A stretch of 64,000 bases of DNA from Echinometra lucunter (GCA_029962745.1 CM057161.1:6647876-6711875), one strand, 5' to 3'; shown: positions 31,806 to 42,475, counted from the first letter of the stretch. Numbers and translations are program-made. Notes: generated by a model not told the origin, from the letters alone.

Positions 31806-32303
31806 CATTGGCGTAAATTCCGGGGGGTGGGGGATCTATCACCCCCACTTGGGGAAGAGGTGGATGTGTGTACAAATTTCCCCCCATGCAGACACACTTT
31901 TTAAGGAAGAACATATACTTTAATTAATCAGTTAGTAAAAATTTTGAATCTCTATCATAAACAACCATCATGTTTTAGAATTTCTATTTGAAAATGCTAC
32001 TGAAAACAAAAAAGTGGTTATTTTTGGCTCGCTCGCTTCGCTCGCTCGTCAAAATCTTGGGATTTCCATCCGAAAATGCGATTAAAATCGAGAAAAGTGG
32101 TTATTTTTGGCTCGCTCGCTTCGCTCTTTCATCATATTTTAGAATTCTTATTCGAAAATGCGATTCAAAACTGGAAATGTGGTTATTTTCTGCTCGCTCG
32201 CTTCGCTCGCTTGCAAAATAGATATCAAAATGTGTGTGAGAGGGAAAAAAATCGTTACAAAAGTTTTTCATCCCCCACTCCTCAAATGGGATTTACGCCG
32301 GTG
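31806..32303. mobile_element. hAT-like MITE nested inside the larger hAT-like element
   Basis: 498 bp. Left end CATTGGCGTAAATTCCGG, right end GGGATTTACGCCGGTG. Flanks GAGCACTA (31798-31805) and GCGCACTA (32304-32311) match at 7 of 8 positions. The interior has three spaced repeats of a GGCTCGCTCGCTTCGCTC motif with about 80-bp period. It is the same family, in opposite orientation, as 53973-54324. Confidence 0.8.
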
Positions 32304-32430
32304 GCGCACTACCGTCCTCCTAAAATGCAGTCGTAGCTAAGCCACAGATTCTAGACATAGACTAGTTACCGGGAAATTTTGGGCTTTGCCCCCCCTGATA
32401 ACAGGTACCTGTTACGCCCCTGATTGATGT

Positions 32431-35090
32431 GCTAGATTCAAATGATGGATTCGTTTGAGAACAAACAAATATCCAAAAGTTTATTAAAGAATCTTTTCAG
32501 GAATTTTTTGAGAACAGAGATTTGGTAAATCAGGAGGTTTGCATGGACTATATTTGTCAAAGTAAACTTGAGCAGCTAATAGAATCTGAAAAGATATCAT
32601 GTGAAGGTTTAATTTCATGCAATGAAGCAAAAGAGAAACTGATCAAAATGGCAAGGAATAAAACTCCAGGAAATGATGGCCTCACCACAGAATTCTACGA
32701 GACATTTTGGCCTTTGCTTTCAGAATATATGATTGATTCTTTTAATGCTTCATACAATGACGAATGCATGTAAATTTCACAAAGACAAGGGATAATAAAA
32801 TTAATTCCGAAGTCCAACAAAGACAAACTTAAACTTAGTAACTGGCAACCAATCACTCTGATAAATGTTGTCGCAAAAATACTTTCGAAATGTTTAGCCA
32901 AAAGGATATCTAAAGTTATAGAAACTTTGATTAACAATCAACAGACTGCCTTTGTTAAAGAGAGATTTATTGGAGAAGGGATTCGATTAATATCAGATTT
33001 CATGTTTTATGCAGAAAAGAAGGATTTACAAGGTATAATAATGGCACTGGATCTAACCAAGGCCTTTTTTTCGTTGAGTCATTCATTTATTTTCAAATGT
33101 TTGGAAGCCTATAACTTTGGGCCCTCACTAATTAAATGGGTTAAAACTATATAAAGGTATCAGCAGCTGTGTTCTAGTAAATGGGTTTACTACAGGCTAC
33201 CTGTTAGCAGAGGAGTAAGACAGGGGGATCCTCTCGCACCCCTGTTATTCATTTTGGAATTGGAGGTTTACTTCAATTGAGTGAAAAATAATGACAACAA
33301 AGTGGGTCTTGAAGTAGGGGGAATAGAAATGAAATACACAGCCTAAGTATGCTGATGACATAGCATGCTTTTGCAAAAATACAGAGTCACTACAAAATAT
33401 ATTTTCAGAGTTTGAGGAATTTTCAAAAATGTCTGGTCTTTGTATTAATAAATCTAAAACCGAAGGCATGTGGATTGGTTAAAAAAAAAAGGTGGAAAAG
33501 AAACAGTTATTACATGGCCAGAGTAGGGAATAAAGGTATTGGGCATAGTTTTTTCATATAATTTTGAAGAAACACGGAAAAGGAATTTTGAAACTCAAAT
33601 TAATGAAATGAGAAATATACCTTCCAATTGGAAAAACAGAGGACTAACCTTGATCGGCAAAACACAAATCCTAAAAACCTTTATAATGTCCAATCTATAT
33701 ATAATATAATATAATCTATCTTGTGTCAAACATTTCATTGCTCACTGAAAGAAATTGAGAAGCTCATGTTTTCATTTATGTGGAATGGCCCAGACAAAAT
33801 TTCAAGAGCAACTATGCATGCTGATTACTCAGAAGGGGGACTAAAATTCCAAAATATTCAATGTATGAGAAATACTCAGTTGGTAAAATGGGTTCAGCGA
33901 TATTTTTACCAATCAGATCACAGTTGGACCGTTCCTTTTGAAAATTTCTTAAGATCATTCGGTGGTAAGTCTATTTTTGTCTGTAATTATGTAATTGAGA
34001 AACTGCCAAACATAGAGGAGATCCTTTCATTTTATGTTGACTGATTAAAAGCTTGTTTGAAGACAGGTATTCATTGTGAATTGGTCACTAATGATAGAAG
34101 TCAGGTCAGCATTCTGAAACAATGTGTTTGGAACAAATTCATTCTAGTTGATGATATGTCAGTATACTGCAAAGCTTTACACAAGGCAGGGATTTCTAAT
34201 GTATATCATTTGTTTGATAACAATGGAGAAATTCTCCAGTTTGATTTTTGGAATGAAAAAGGTGTTTCAAACAAATATTTTTTACAATACATGGCAATAG
34301 TGCACTCAGTGAAAAAAGAGTGGAAATGTGTATTTAATCCCATGGTACTTCAAACATTTTTTAATATAGAAAGTGAAGAGCAGTCACAGTTAGAATTTCT
34401 GATATGGGAACTATATATACTTAAATCAAGAATAGTGTACAAGGATTTTCTTTCTGAAGTAACATCACACTATGAACATGACGGACAAAGAAAGCGGACA
34501 AAATAAACAACCTCTCATTCTACCCTTCACAATGGTTCTGGTAGTCAAAAGAACATCCCATCACAATTATGTTTAATCATGTAGTTCCAGGTGAATATGC
34601 ATTTGACACCTGTTCCACATATTTTAGACAATGGCAGTGAAGGGATGTTCTTTTGACTACCAGAACCATTGTGAAGGGTAGAATGAGGGGTTGTTTATTT
34701 TGTCTGTCATGTTCATAGTGTCAAGACCAGTTTGTGAACAATTATTCTCTAGCACCTATGATATTCAAGAGAGCGAGTGGTCACAAATCTATACACTGCC
34801 GTTCAGGTGCACAATTGAAGTAAAAATGAGAGTTTTTCAATTCAAACTTTCGCATAAGATACTTTATACTAATAACAGATTGTACAAGATGAAACTAGTT
34901 GAGTCAGAGATTTTTACCTTTTGCAATTCAACTCTAGAGACACCGGCTCATATATTTTATGACTGTGATGTTACCTCTAACCTTAGACTGGAATTTATTG
35001 ATAAGATTGGCAAGAAATTTGATGTTAAGTTTGAAGATTTTAGTAGAAAAAGAATGATGTGGATTCATCAAGGACTGGAAAGGACCTAAC
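32431..35090 (+). pseudogene. Tx1/L1-type LINE reverse transcriptase and C-terminal region, broken
   Basis: In order: ARNKTPGNDGLTTEFY (about 32652), SNWQPITLINVVAKI, MALDLTKAF (first catalytic Asp, near 33042), GVRQGDPLAPLLF (near 33212) and YADD (near 33348). Then come C-terminal parts typical of Tx1/L1 proteins: MFSFMWNGP, SEGGLKF, FDNNGEILQFDFW, and a CNSTLETPAHIFYDC zinc-finger-like end near 34924-34966. Stops lie near 32771 and 33152, with frame changes around 33280-33720. A CACTA-like MITE splits it at 34468. Removing that MITE and one TCA rejoins the two open frames exactly. Catalytic residues survive but the gene is dead. Confidence 0.85.
34468..34720. mobile_element. CACTA-like fold-back MITE
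   Basis: 253 bp beginning CACTATGAACATGAC and ending GTCATGTTCATAGTG, with TIRs of roughly 84-97 bp and a loop of about 72 bp. TCA flanks both sides (34465-34467 and 34721-34723). CACTA ends plus a 3-bp target duplication fit the CACTA (CMC/EnSpm) superfamily. The left arm has a 14-bp insertion relative to the right. No coding. Confidence 0.85.
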
Positions 35091-35457
35091 ATAATGCTAT
35101 TAAATCATCTGGTATTGATGTCCAAAAGATATATTTATATTCAAAAATGTAAGAAAACAAAACTATGCTTATGTGGGCTAATATCTTTTTTTCAAAATAT
35201 GAAATACATAGAACTTAACATTGCAAAACAGAGGAAGATTGAAGAAATGGTCCCCTGTTAAAGAATTGTTTTGAGTATAGACTTCAATGTAGAAACGAGA
35301 AGTGTTACCCACTATCTATATTTCGTTTGACGTTTTTTATGTATGTTTACTTTTTGTAATTATTGTGAAGTGATCTTATTATTATTGGTTTTTTTTTCAG
35401 TGTATATATGAAGTAGTTGTAGTTGATCAATAAAAGTTTTAAAAGATAAAAAAAAAA

Positions 35458-36278
35458 CATTTGTGAGTTTGACAATATCTGGCCAAAATTAAAATAATTT
35501 TCAAGAAATAACCAAAAATCTGAAAGCCGAGAGGACGATGAAATATATCAGAACATAATTACCTGATTAAAACATATGTGAAAGTAATTTTGAACTTAAT
35601 GGACTTGTCACATACCTTGAGTTTCGGCTGTCCCTGCCAATCTCTGCACTGCATAAATGGCACACGCGCGTGGGCCGGCCCCTATTCTCCGGGTTTGCCA
35701 ACACAATACTACACCTTGCCTCTCCTTATACAATGGAGTTCCACCTAACAAGCCCAACTGTATCCTAACCATCAACCCTGAGCGCACATGCAGGGTACCC
35801 CTGAGCCGCCCTGCAGTGAATCCATCCAACCCAACACAAGCCCCAGGGGAATACTACAGTCTATTACAACATATTGGCCATTCATTCGTGCGGAATCAGG
35901 CAAAGCTAATGACAACCCAGGAAACATCCAAACAAATCACTGCACACCCTGATTGGTGAAAAACAACTTGAGGTATAGACTTCCTGGTATTCAAATACTA
36001 CTATTTAAAAACGGGACTCGCCCAGGAGGGGTTTCAATGTAAAAACAACACATGACAGAAAGAAAAATAAGAAGATAAAAAAACACAAAATAAGGTGGAA
36101 TATGTACAGCACAGGTTGAAAGGAAGTAAATTACAGGAAAGGAGAAGACCATCTCCTTACATGAGAGCTTAATTTCCCCTTTTTTCTCAGCAATTCTGTA
36201 TTTGATTTTCTGTTTCATTTTGACAAAGGAAATGAATGATTGAAAATCAAGGTCTACCTTTTGAAATTTGCATCGAAT
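35458..36278. other. Unassigned spacer between LINE and duplicated block
   Basis: No gene recognised. A GC-richer patch at about 35640-35880 is open in both directions (35608-35829 minus, 35657-35959 plus), without domains. It may be a fragment of a SINE or other repeat. The remainder is AT-rich. Confidence 0.5.
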
Positions 36279-36556
36279 AATGTAAAACTTTAGACACAAG
36301 AACAAAAAAAAATAAATAAATCATGCCTGCAGCTCCCAGTATCAACACCAGATATATAGCTAAAATTGGAATACATCGTAAACTCATTAATCAAATGATC
36401 AATATAGTCTGAAAGCTTTTTCCAAATGGGAACAGCTACTGCACAATCACAAAATATAGCATCTCAGGAAACACCTTCAAAAAAGAACAGAGTGGAGAAT
36501 CACTTCTTCCAATTTTATGTAAAACTAGATGAATCTTCGACCACGCATGGTCGAAC

Positions 36557-37402
36557 TTTATGCCTCCGCCATTACCAAATCAGAAATAAATGGCACTTCA
36601 TGTTGATTTATTTTCATTTATACAATGACATCTTTGACCTTGACCTTTGACCTTGTGACCCCCCAAATCTAATGACAGCATTGCCCTTTCCATACATGAG
36701 CCAAGTTTGTTGATGGTTACTGAGTTATCACAAGAACGAACCATTTCTATGTACATAATGGTCTCTATGACCTTTGACCTTTGACCTTGAGACCCCAAAA
36801 TCTAATCAGATCATTGTCCCTCCCATATGCATCCTGTGCCAAGTTTGAGGTTGATCAGTCAAATGGTTGTTGAGTTATGGTGAAAACGAACCATTTCTAT
36901 GTACATAATGGCCTCTATGACCTTTGACCTTGAGACCCAAAAATCTAATCAGATCATTGTCCCTCCCATATGCATACCTGTGCCAAGTTTGAGGTTGATC
37001 GGTCAAATGGTTGTTGAGTTATGGTGAAAACGAACCATTTCTATGTACATAATGACCTCTATGACCTTGACCTTTGACCTTGTGACCCCAAAATCTAATA
37101 AGATCATTGTCCCTTCCATGTGCATACATGAGCCAAGTTTGAAGCCAATCTGTCAAATGGTTCTTAAGTTATCGCGAGAACGAGCCATTTTTATGTGTAT
37201 TATTACCTCTATGACCTTGACCTTTGACCTTGAGACTCCAAAATCTAATCAGATCATTGTCCCTCCCATATGCATACACAAGCCAAGTTTGAAGTTGATC
37301 TGTCAAACGGTTCTTAAGTTATCGCGAGAACGAAAACAGGACAGACGGACGGACGAACGGACGACCCGAAAACATAATGCCTCCGGTGGGTGGAGGCATA
37401 AA
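36557..37402. mobile_element. Hairpin-ended repeat with TGACCT arrays, copy 2
   Basis: Counterpart of 26037-26737. Left end TTTATGCCTCCGCC, right end GGTGGAGGCATAAA. Five TGACCT-bearing units (centred near 36640, 36775, 36925, 37065 and 37217). The terminal hairpin has a shortened loop. The outside palindrome has one mismatch here. Confidence 0.75.
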
Positions 37403-38812
37403 AATAATTTAAGACTATACTTTATTAACAGGGCTACTGTGCAAAAATCAAATCAAATCAAATCATATCACATCAAACTGTAATAAGGTACTTTCTTTAA
37501 CTTACATGCAGGCCCTCATCAAGTTTTGTATCAGGAATGAAAACTGGAATGCTGGAGAAATAATCCAAAAGTACGACAAAATAATGAGAAATACTGAGAG
37601 ATACAACAAATTAAGTTGTGCAAAAGGACTTCAAAAAATAGAATAACACAATACCAGACTTCCTGCTTCAACTAAAAAATCTGCTTGTAGGTAACACTCC
37701 CAGTGCTGGCAATAGGGTTTCTTGTTTATCAGAGCAAAAAAAAAAAAAAATGCAACCAGCATGCATGAAATTAATATACATGTATAGTATTTCATCCTGC
37801 CACCGCATATCATGGCAGGTATGTGCATGCATGACGTCTGCCTAATGGGGTGTGACCAACAAAAGAATCATGAATGTGATTTCCTCATGATGTACAGTGA
37901 GCTGTCTGACCACAAACAATATGTACATTGTACAGGGTGGCATGGAGCCATATGTGGGCAGAATATGCTTTTTTCATACTATAACCCACTGTAATCATAA
38001 CTATATGTAATACAGTGTATCTATATCCCCTGGTTCACTGAATAGTTAAGTTTATTTGGTGATCTGCCATGTAGTGTCTCAGATCACCAATTGATTTTGT
38101 CAGAAACCTTTCTTTCTTCATCTATCTTCTTCTTCAATTTATTTCTTTCTGTATGATTTTGTTCATGCTCTAACTAAGCAAAGCCTATTCTGATCTCTTT
38201 GAAATTTTCAGGGCATATGTTCCATCTTGTTACTTAGAAAACCAAATCTGCTCATCATAATTACTCCAACTAAATGTCATCCAGGTGCTATTTTGTAAAA
38301 TCACATGATACCTTATATCTTCATGATTAAAAATCCTAATGAATGATATTTGGTACATATAAACTTCAGGTCATGGGTCAACATCCAAGGTCATCACTGT
38401 TGGGATCATAGCAAGATTCCATCTACGTGTACAAAATGTGATTTGAGAATCCCATTTTCTGCTTTGCATGCTATGTGGGGGCTGGTAAAGCACTTGCCAA
38501 CCATGGAGCAAATGGCCTTTTGTTTGTTTTTTGTGTCACTCTTTGCTTTCATTTTCTCTCTTTTTCAAATCTTACACAATAACAAACATGTAACTTTGCA
38601 TGTCATATCTATGGGAAAGAAATAATCAGTATTTTGTGCACAACCTTACTTGTCGTGCATTAAACCCATAGGATTAATCTATCATGTCACTGACTAGTGA
38701 CTACAGAAACCTGGTGGTTCTTGTATTTATCACAGAATTCAGTATTCAACGGGTAAAAGCAAGCTATAAAAATGTGTGATGTGTGATGTTTGATGTTTCA
38801 TGTTTGATGTTT

Positions 38813-38960
38813 GCACAGAATTCAGTATTAAAGCAAGCTATAAAAATGTGTGATGTTTGATGTTTGCACAGAATTCAGTATTAAAGCAAGCTATAAAAAT
38901 GTGTGATGTTTGATGTTTGCACAGAATTCAGTATTAAAGCAAGCTATAAAAATGTTTGAT
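38813..38960. repeat. 53-bp minisatellite, about 2.8 units
   Basis: Unit GCACAGAATTCAGTATTAAAG... with TGATGTTTGATGTTT, starting at 38813, 38866 and 38919. The duplicated counterpart near 28049 has only one unit, so expansion followed the segmental duplication. Confidence 0.85.
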
Positions 38961-39061
38961 GTACTACTTTATATGAATGTAGCTTGAATGAATACGGTCA
39001 ACTTAAAAAGGAAGTCTACTACATAAACACAAACATGTTAATACTCATAACTGCAGAGATT

Positions 39062-39197
39062 GGAAAAATTTTTGGTGAAATTTGGGAAAATTTTCAGTAT
39101 AAAAAGTATAGGTCTTGAACATTTCTAATTTCGGGGGGGGGGGGGGGGGGGGGGGGGGCAACTGCCCCCCCCGGCTGCATACAGCCATGAGAAATTT
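39062..39197. mobile_element. hAT-like MITE, right part only
   Basis: Keeps the interior (AAATTTTCAGT...AACATTTCTAATTTCG), a 26-base G run at 39133-39158 and the right end GGCTGCATACAGCCATG at about 39173-39189, followed by AGAAATTT, which matches the AGAGATTT before the left end in copy 1 at 7 of 8 bases. Confidence 0.65.
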
Positions 39198-39960
39198 ATG
39201 CATGGGAAGACTACTACATTGGTATGCACTGTAAATCATATAATAATGCAAAGTCCAATGTTCAGTTCATAATCAAACTACTATGTGGATGTCAAACATT
39301 TTTACTGTTATCAGCACGCTTGTTGACGACACTGAAGACAACAGAAATAGTGATGTCTATGGTCTTCCTCCACAACAAGAAGTATGCCATTCAAAACATT
39401 ATGTAAGCCATACAAAGTGTTTCCTTTTTCTAATGAAGTGACAGTTGAAGAACTTGTTTACCTCCAAAAAGTTCCAATACCTCACTTTCAGAATATTTTG
39501 CCAGTTTATCATTATTTTTCAATGGATATATTTGTTATCTCTATGTATAATATGTATCATTATACCTTATTATCTATACAAGCTGGTTTTCCATGGCAAT
39601 TATTTTCCATATTTTGTGTTCTCTGATTTTGCAGCATTCAATATAATATATATTTTTTTCTCTTCTGGGTTTTCCACTTGACTTTGTGTCTAAAAAGCAG
39701 CGGGCAATATTCACAAAATCCAGTTTGAACCAGTTTGTGAAGCAATGTAATATGCAAATGCACGAATATACAACACATAAATGCAATACCAATAACAGAT
39801 GCATTACAAACTATGCACAAATACACAGATGTCATAAAAAGTTGTAAGACAAATGTGTGTGATCAAAATTAAAGTATACAATCATGTTAACTGAATGGTC
39901 AGAGAGATGATTTTTATCAAATTTTACATCACTTTCCAGTGGGGTACAAATAATACTGAT

Positions 39961-40223
39961 ATTGACTGTATTGAATGAGATACAACCTATATTGCCCTCT
40001 CTGAATCCAATATTGCTTGCACCTTGGGTCTGGGCAATATTGTATTGAGAGCGGGCATTATAGTTTGGTACATGTATATCATTCAATGCCGGTCAATATT
40101 ACATACATGTTTATAAATATTGACTGGCAATGAATGATTCAACCTACATGTATAATCCCAATCTGAATCTAATATTGGATTCAGAGAGGGCAATATAGGT
40201 TGTATCTCATTCAATACAGTCAA
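39961..40223. repeat. Fold-back repeat, copy 2
   Basis: Counterpart of 29189-29449. The outermost 20 bases of each arm are perfectly complementary (ATTGACTGTATTGAATGAGA and its inverse). Confidence 0.78.
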
Positions 40224-40787
40224 TTTATCACTCTATTTCAAAGGGGAAGGGGTTACACATAGCATACCGTTACTATTGATTCAGTGCTTTTTAAAAATCC
40301 CTGTGTTTGGGGGAGGGGTTAGTTTCATTTCATAAGTAACTTTAAAACAGAGTTGTTATTTGGCTGAAAATATGTACGGTACATATTTCTGTATGACTGA
40401 TAGCATGTAGGCTATTGAAAGCTCTAAAAACTTGCGGGTGAATGTACATGTATGTGTGCCATTTTTTGCCATTTCTGTGCAATTTGTCATTTTGCTCAAA
40501 ATAACTTTGAGTTTGGTCTAATACCACAGACTCACATTCGATCAGAACCTTTGATTTGATTTCGGGTCCAAGAATGGAACCCTTCATTACACATGAAGAA
40601 CAGAATAGTAAATTGTATTCAAACCTATTAGGCATCACTAATTTACATGGCAGCAATATTAGACATTATTCTTGTAATTTGTAAAGATACCTTTAAATGA
40701 ACTCCAGGATTGTGACAGAATCAACCTGGTACCTGTATTCAGGTTCACACTGAAGTACAGTAGGCAGGGAACAGCGATACCATTCCA

Positions 40788-41701
40788 CTAACCCATAGCA
40801 GTACAGAGCTTTCTTGAGGTCTAATTAATCATCTTCATTCCTCAAATTGGCAACAACCATGATTTTTTTTCTGAGCTTACATAGTTTGAAAAAAATAAAT
40901 ACGGATATAACATGAACCAAAATGAATTATAATAGCAAAATTTGAATTAGAAATTGCCAATTTGAACACAGAAATAGTGATTATATATTTTTCAATGCAT
41001 TGCCAATTTAAAGAGTTTAATGGTTAGTTACAATTAAACTGCTGTAATTCGAGAACGCTACACCATATGGCGTTAGCAATGGTCTAAAAATTTTCAGTGA
41101 ATTTTTCTCTTTCTGCTCATGTATGATATGTACTGCCCAGCATTCTGGACCAGCAGATACTGTAAAAGCGTCTCCATAAAGTGATTACACAATGGTAAAC
41201 AAAATTTTGATATATGATCAAGAATAGAATTCTAAGAAGAATAACGTTAAAAAATTTGTTGATTTTTCAATCGAAATCAATGCATTTTGGCTAATTTTCT
41301 CATAAAATGTCAAGAGTTGACCAAAAATTTGAGTATGAGGTATGACGTAAAAGTGGGTACCCAGCTTCGCGCATTGCAGTTGTGTTGCGCGCTAGACTGT
41401 ACAATACAGGTACAATATGTATTATACCTTGCGCGCATTTTGCTAGAATTGCGCGACAAGGTACCCACTTTGACGTCATTTTGACGTCAAAGTGGGTACC
41501 CAGTTGAAACTGGATCACAGCAGAGGGGTCAAAAATATCCTGAAATCTTACCACATTAGGGGGTTTCCTTGGCAACACGACTTTTGAAAAAATTTTAGGC
41601 AGATGATTTTCTGCTAATAAAATCATGCTCTTTTAAATGAGCTAATATTGTTTCAGCATTGGGTACCCCCTTTAAGGAGACACTGTACCTCTATGGGCTA
41701 A
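40788..41701. mobile_element. piggyBac-like MITE (TTAACCC family), copy B, interrupted
   Basis: Left end CTAACCCATAGCAGTACAG, right end CTGTACCTCTATGGGCTAA; both outer TTAA have become CTAA. Same family as 18062-18478 and 61734-62096. It is split by a different TTAA-flanked MITE at 41176-41675, inserted at the TTAA inside a GTCTCC/GGAGAC palindrome. Confidence 0.82.
41176..41675. mobile_element. TTAA-flanked MITE, second family, nested copy
   Basis: 500 bp; left ATAA (decayed TTAA) then AGTGATTACACAATGG, right CATTGGGTACCCCCTTTAA. Imperfect TIRs pair at 15 of 19 positions counting TTAA. The interior has a perfect hairpin, GGTACCCACTTTGACGTCA at 41460-41478, TTT, and its inverse at 41482-41500. 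Other copies at 50515-51003 and 58053-58525. A 108-codon minus frame inside reflects repeat sequence, not a gene. Confidence 0.82.
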
Positions 41702-41825
41702 GGAAGCCTTCCACTGGATGTGTAGATTTCAATGTGACTTTCCTCTCCAAAGTCATGATCCAAGAACCACTCCTTCATTGTAGGGTGGGCATCCCCTGTC
41801 ACAGAAAATAAGGTTTAATCCTTAA

Positions 41826-42010
41826 TTCAATTTCAATTTCAATTTCAATTTAAACACATTTATTTCCAATTATTCAAATAAACAGCAAAGAAATACAACA
41901 AATTGACACTCTTGATATTGATAACAAAAATACAACATAATATATAATCAACACAATTACATAAATAATTCAATAATTAAAATACATAAATAATTAAAAA
42001 GTTTGTTCTT
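41826..42010 (-). mobile_element. CR1-like LINE 3' end fragment
   Basis: On the minus strand a TTGGAAATAAATGTG segment runs into AAATTGAAATTGAAATTG at 41826-41852. This resembles the 3' end of the CR1-like LINE at 3991 (GGAAATAAATG plus a short repeat tail). No coding sequence remains. Confidence 0.45.
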
Positions 42011-42078
42011 AATTTTTTTCTTAATTTCGTCAACTATTTAATTAGGGACTTGTGGGCTTAAATGTAAGGGGTCGTACA

Positions 42079-42081
<3 letters not shown>

Positions 42082-42112
<31 letters not shown>
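42082..42112. repeat. 31-base poly-C run
   Basis: Uninterrupted C run next to a CCTCCACCC...GGTGGAG hairpin that begins the following repeat. Length is likely unstable and may contain assembly error. Confidence 0.9.
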
Positions 42113-42113
<1 letters not shown>

Positions 42114-42117
42114 CTTT

Positions 42118-42475
42118 ATTCCTCCACCCACCCACCAAAGGTGGAGCTGGAGGCACAGGTTGTCTGTCCATCCCTCCATCCCACTTTTTTTTAACTTGAT
42201 ATCTCAAGAACCATTTGAGGTATGAACTTCAAACTTGGTCCTACGATGTATCATCGTAGGTAGACCATCTGGGGTCTATTTGGGATATGTACATGTAGGC
42301 CAAAGGTCAAGGTCAGAGGTCAATATATAAATTTTAGGTGTCAGCCTTTATAACACAATATCTCAACAACCAGTGAAAATACAGTACATGTATGTACTTC
42401 AAACTTGGTGCCAGCATGTATCACCACAAGTGTTGTTGAAAAGTGCAGAATTACAGATTGCTTGGAAGGCAGAGG
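42118..42475 (-). repeat. Hairpin-ended TGACCT repeat family, diverged copy
   Basis: Bounded by CCTCCACCC/GGTGGAG-type hairpin sequence on the left and GGAAGGCAGAGGCATA on the right. The interior has CAAAGGTCAAGGTCAGAGGTCA near 42300, ATCTCAAGAACCATTTGAGG and CTTCAAACTTGG phrases of the same family. No coding. Confidence 0.6.

Larger units (their letters stand above)
30750..32422. mobile_element. hAT-like element inserted in the Tx1-type LINE
   Basis: 1673 bp with TIRs CAGTGGCGTAACAG (30750-30763) and CTGTTACGCCCCTG (32409-32422), 13 of 14 matching when inverted. ATTGATGT flanks both ends (30742-30749 and 32423-32430), the 8-bp target duplication typical of hAT. No transposase is encoded; the interior is a polypurine tract, several tandem C-rich units and a nested smaller hAT-like MITE. 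Confidence 0.88.
29622..35457 (+). mobile_element. Tx1/L1-type LINE, decayed and interrupted
   Basis: A plus-strand LINE remnant beginning inside the endonuclease and ending with AATAAA (35429) and an A run at 35448-35457. Coding is split by stops, by a hAT-like insertion (30750-32422) and by a CACTA-like MITE (34468-34720). ORF1 is absent, so it is probably 5'-truncated. It lies between the two copies of the 4-kb block. Confidence 0.85.
36279..40396. repeat. 4-kb dispersed duplication, copy 2
   Basis: Second copy of 25761-29621, about 257 bp longer. Differences include five instead of four TGACCT-array units, an expanded 53-bp minisatellite (38813-38960), retention of the right rather than left end of a hAT-like MITE, and an extra 15 bp near 39597-39611. 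At the right edge homology stops at GTATGA and unrelated sequence continues. Confidence 0.88.

Noticed and set aside
31990..32230. CRISPR-like spaced repeats (three GGCTCGCTCGCTTCGCTC copies)
   Set aside because: Eukaryotic context, spacers are related to each other, and they lie inside a hAT-like MITE.
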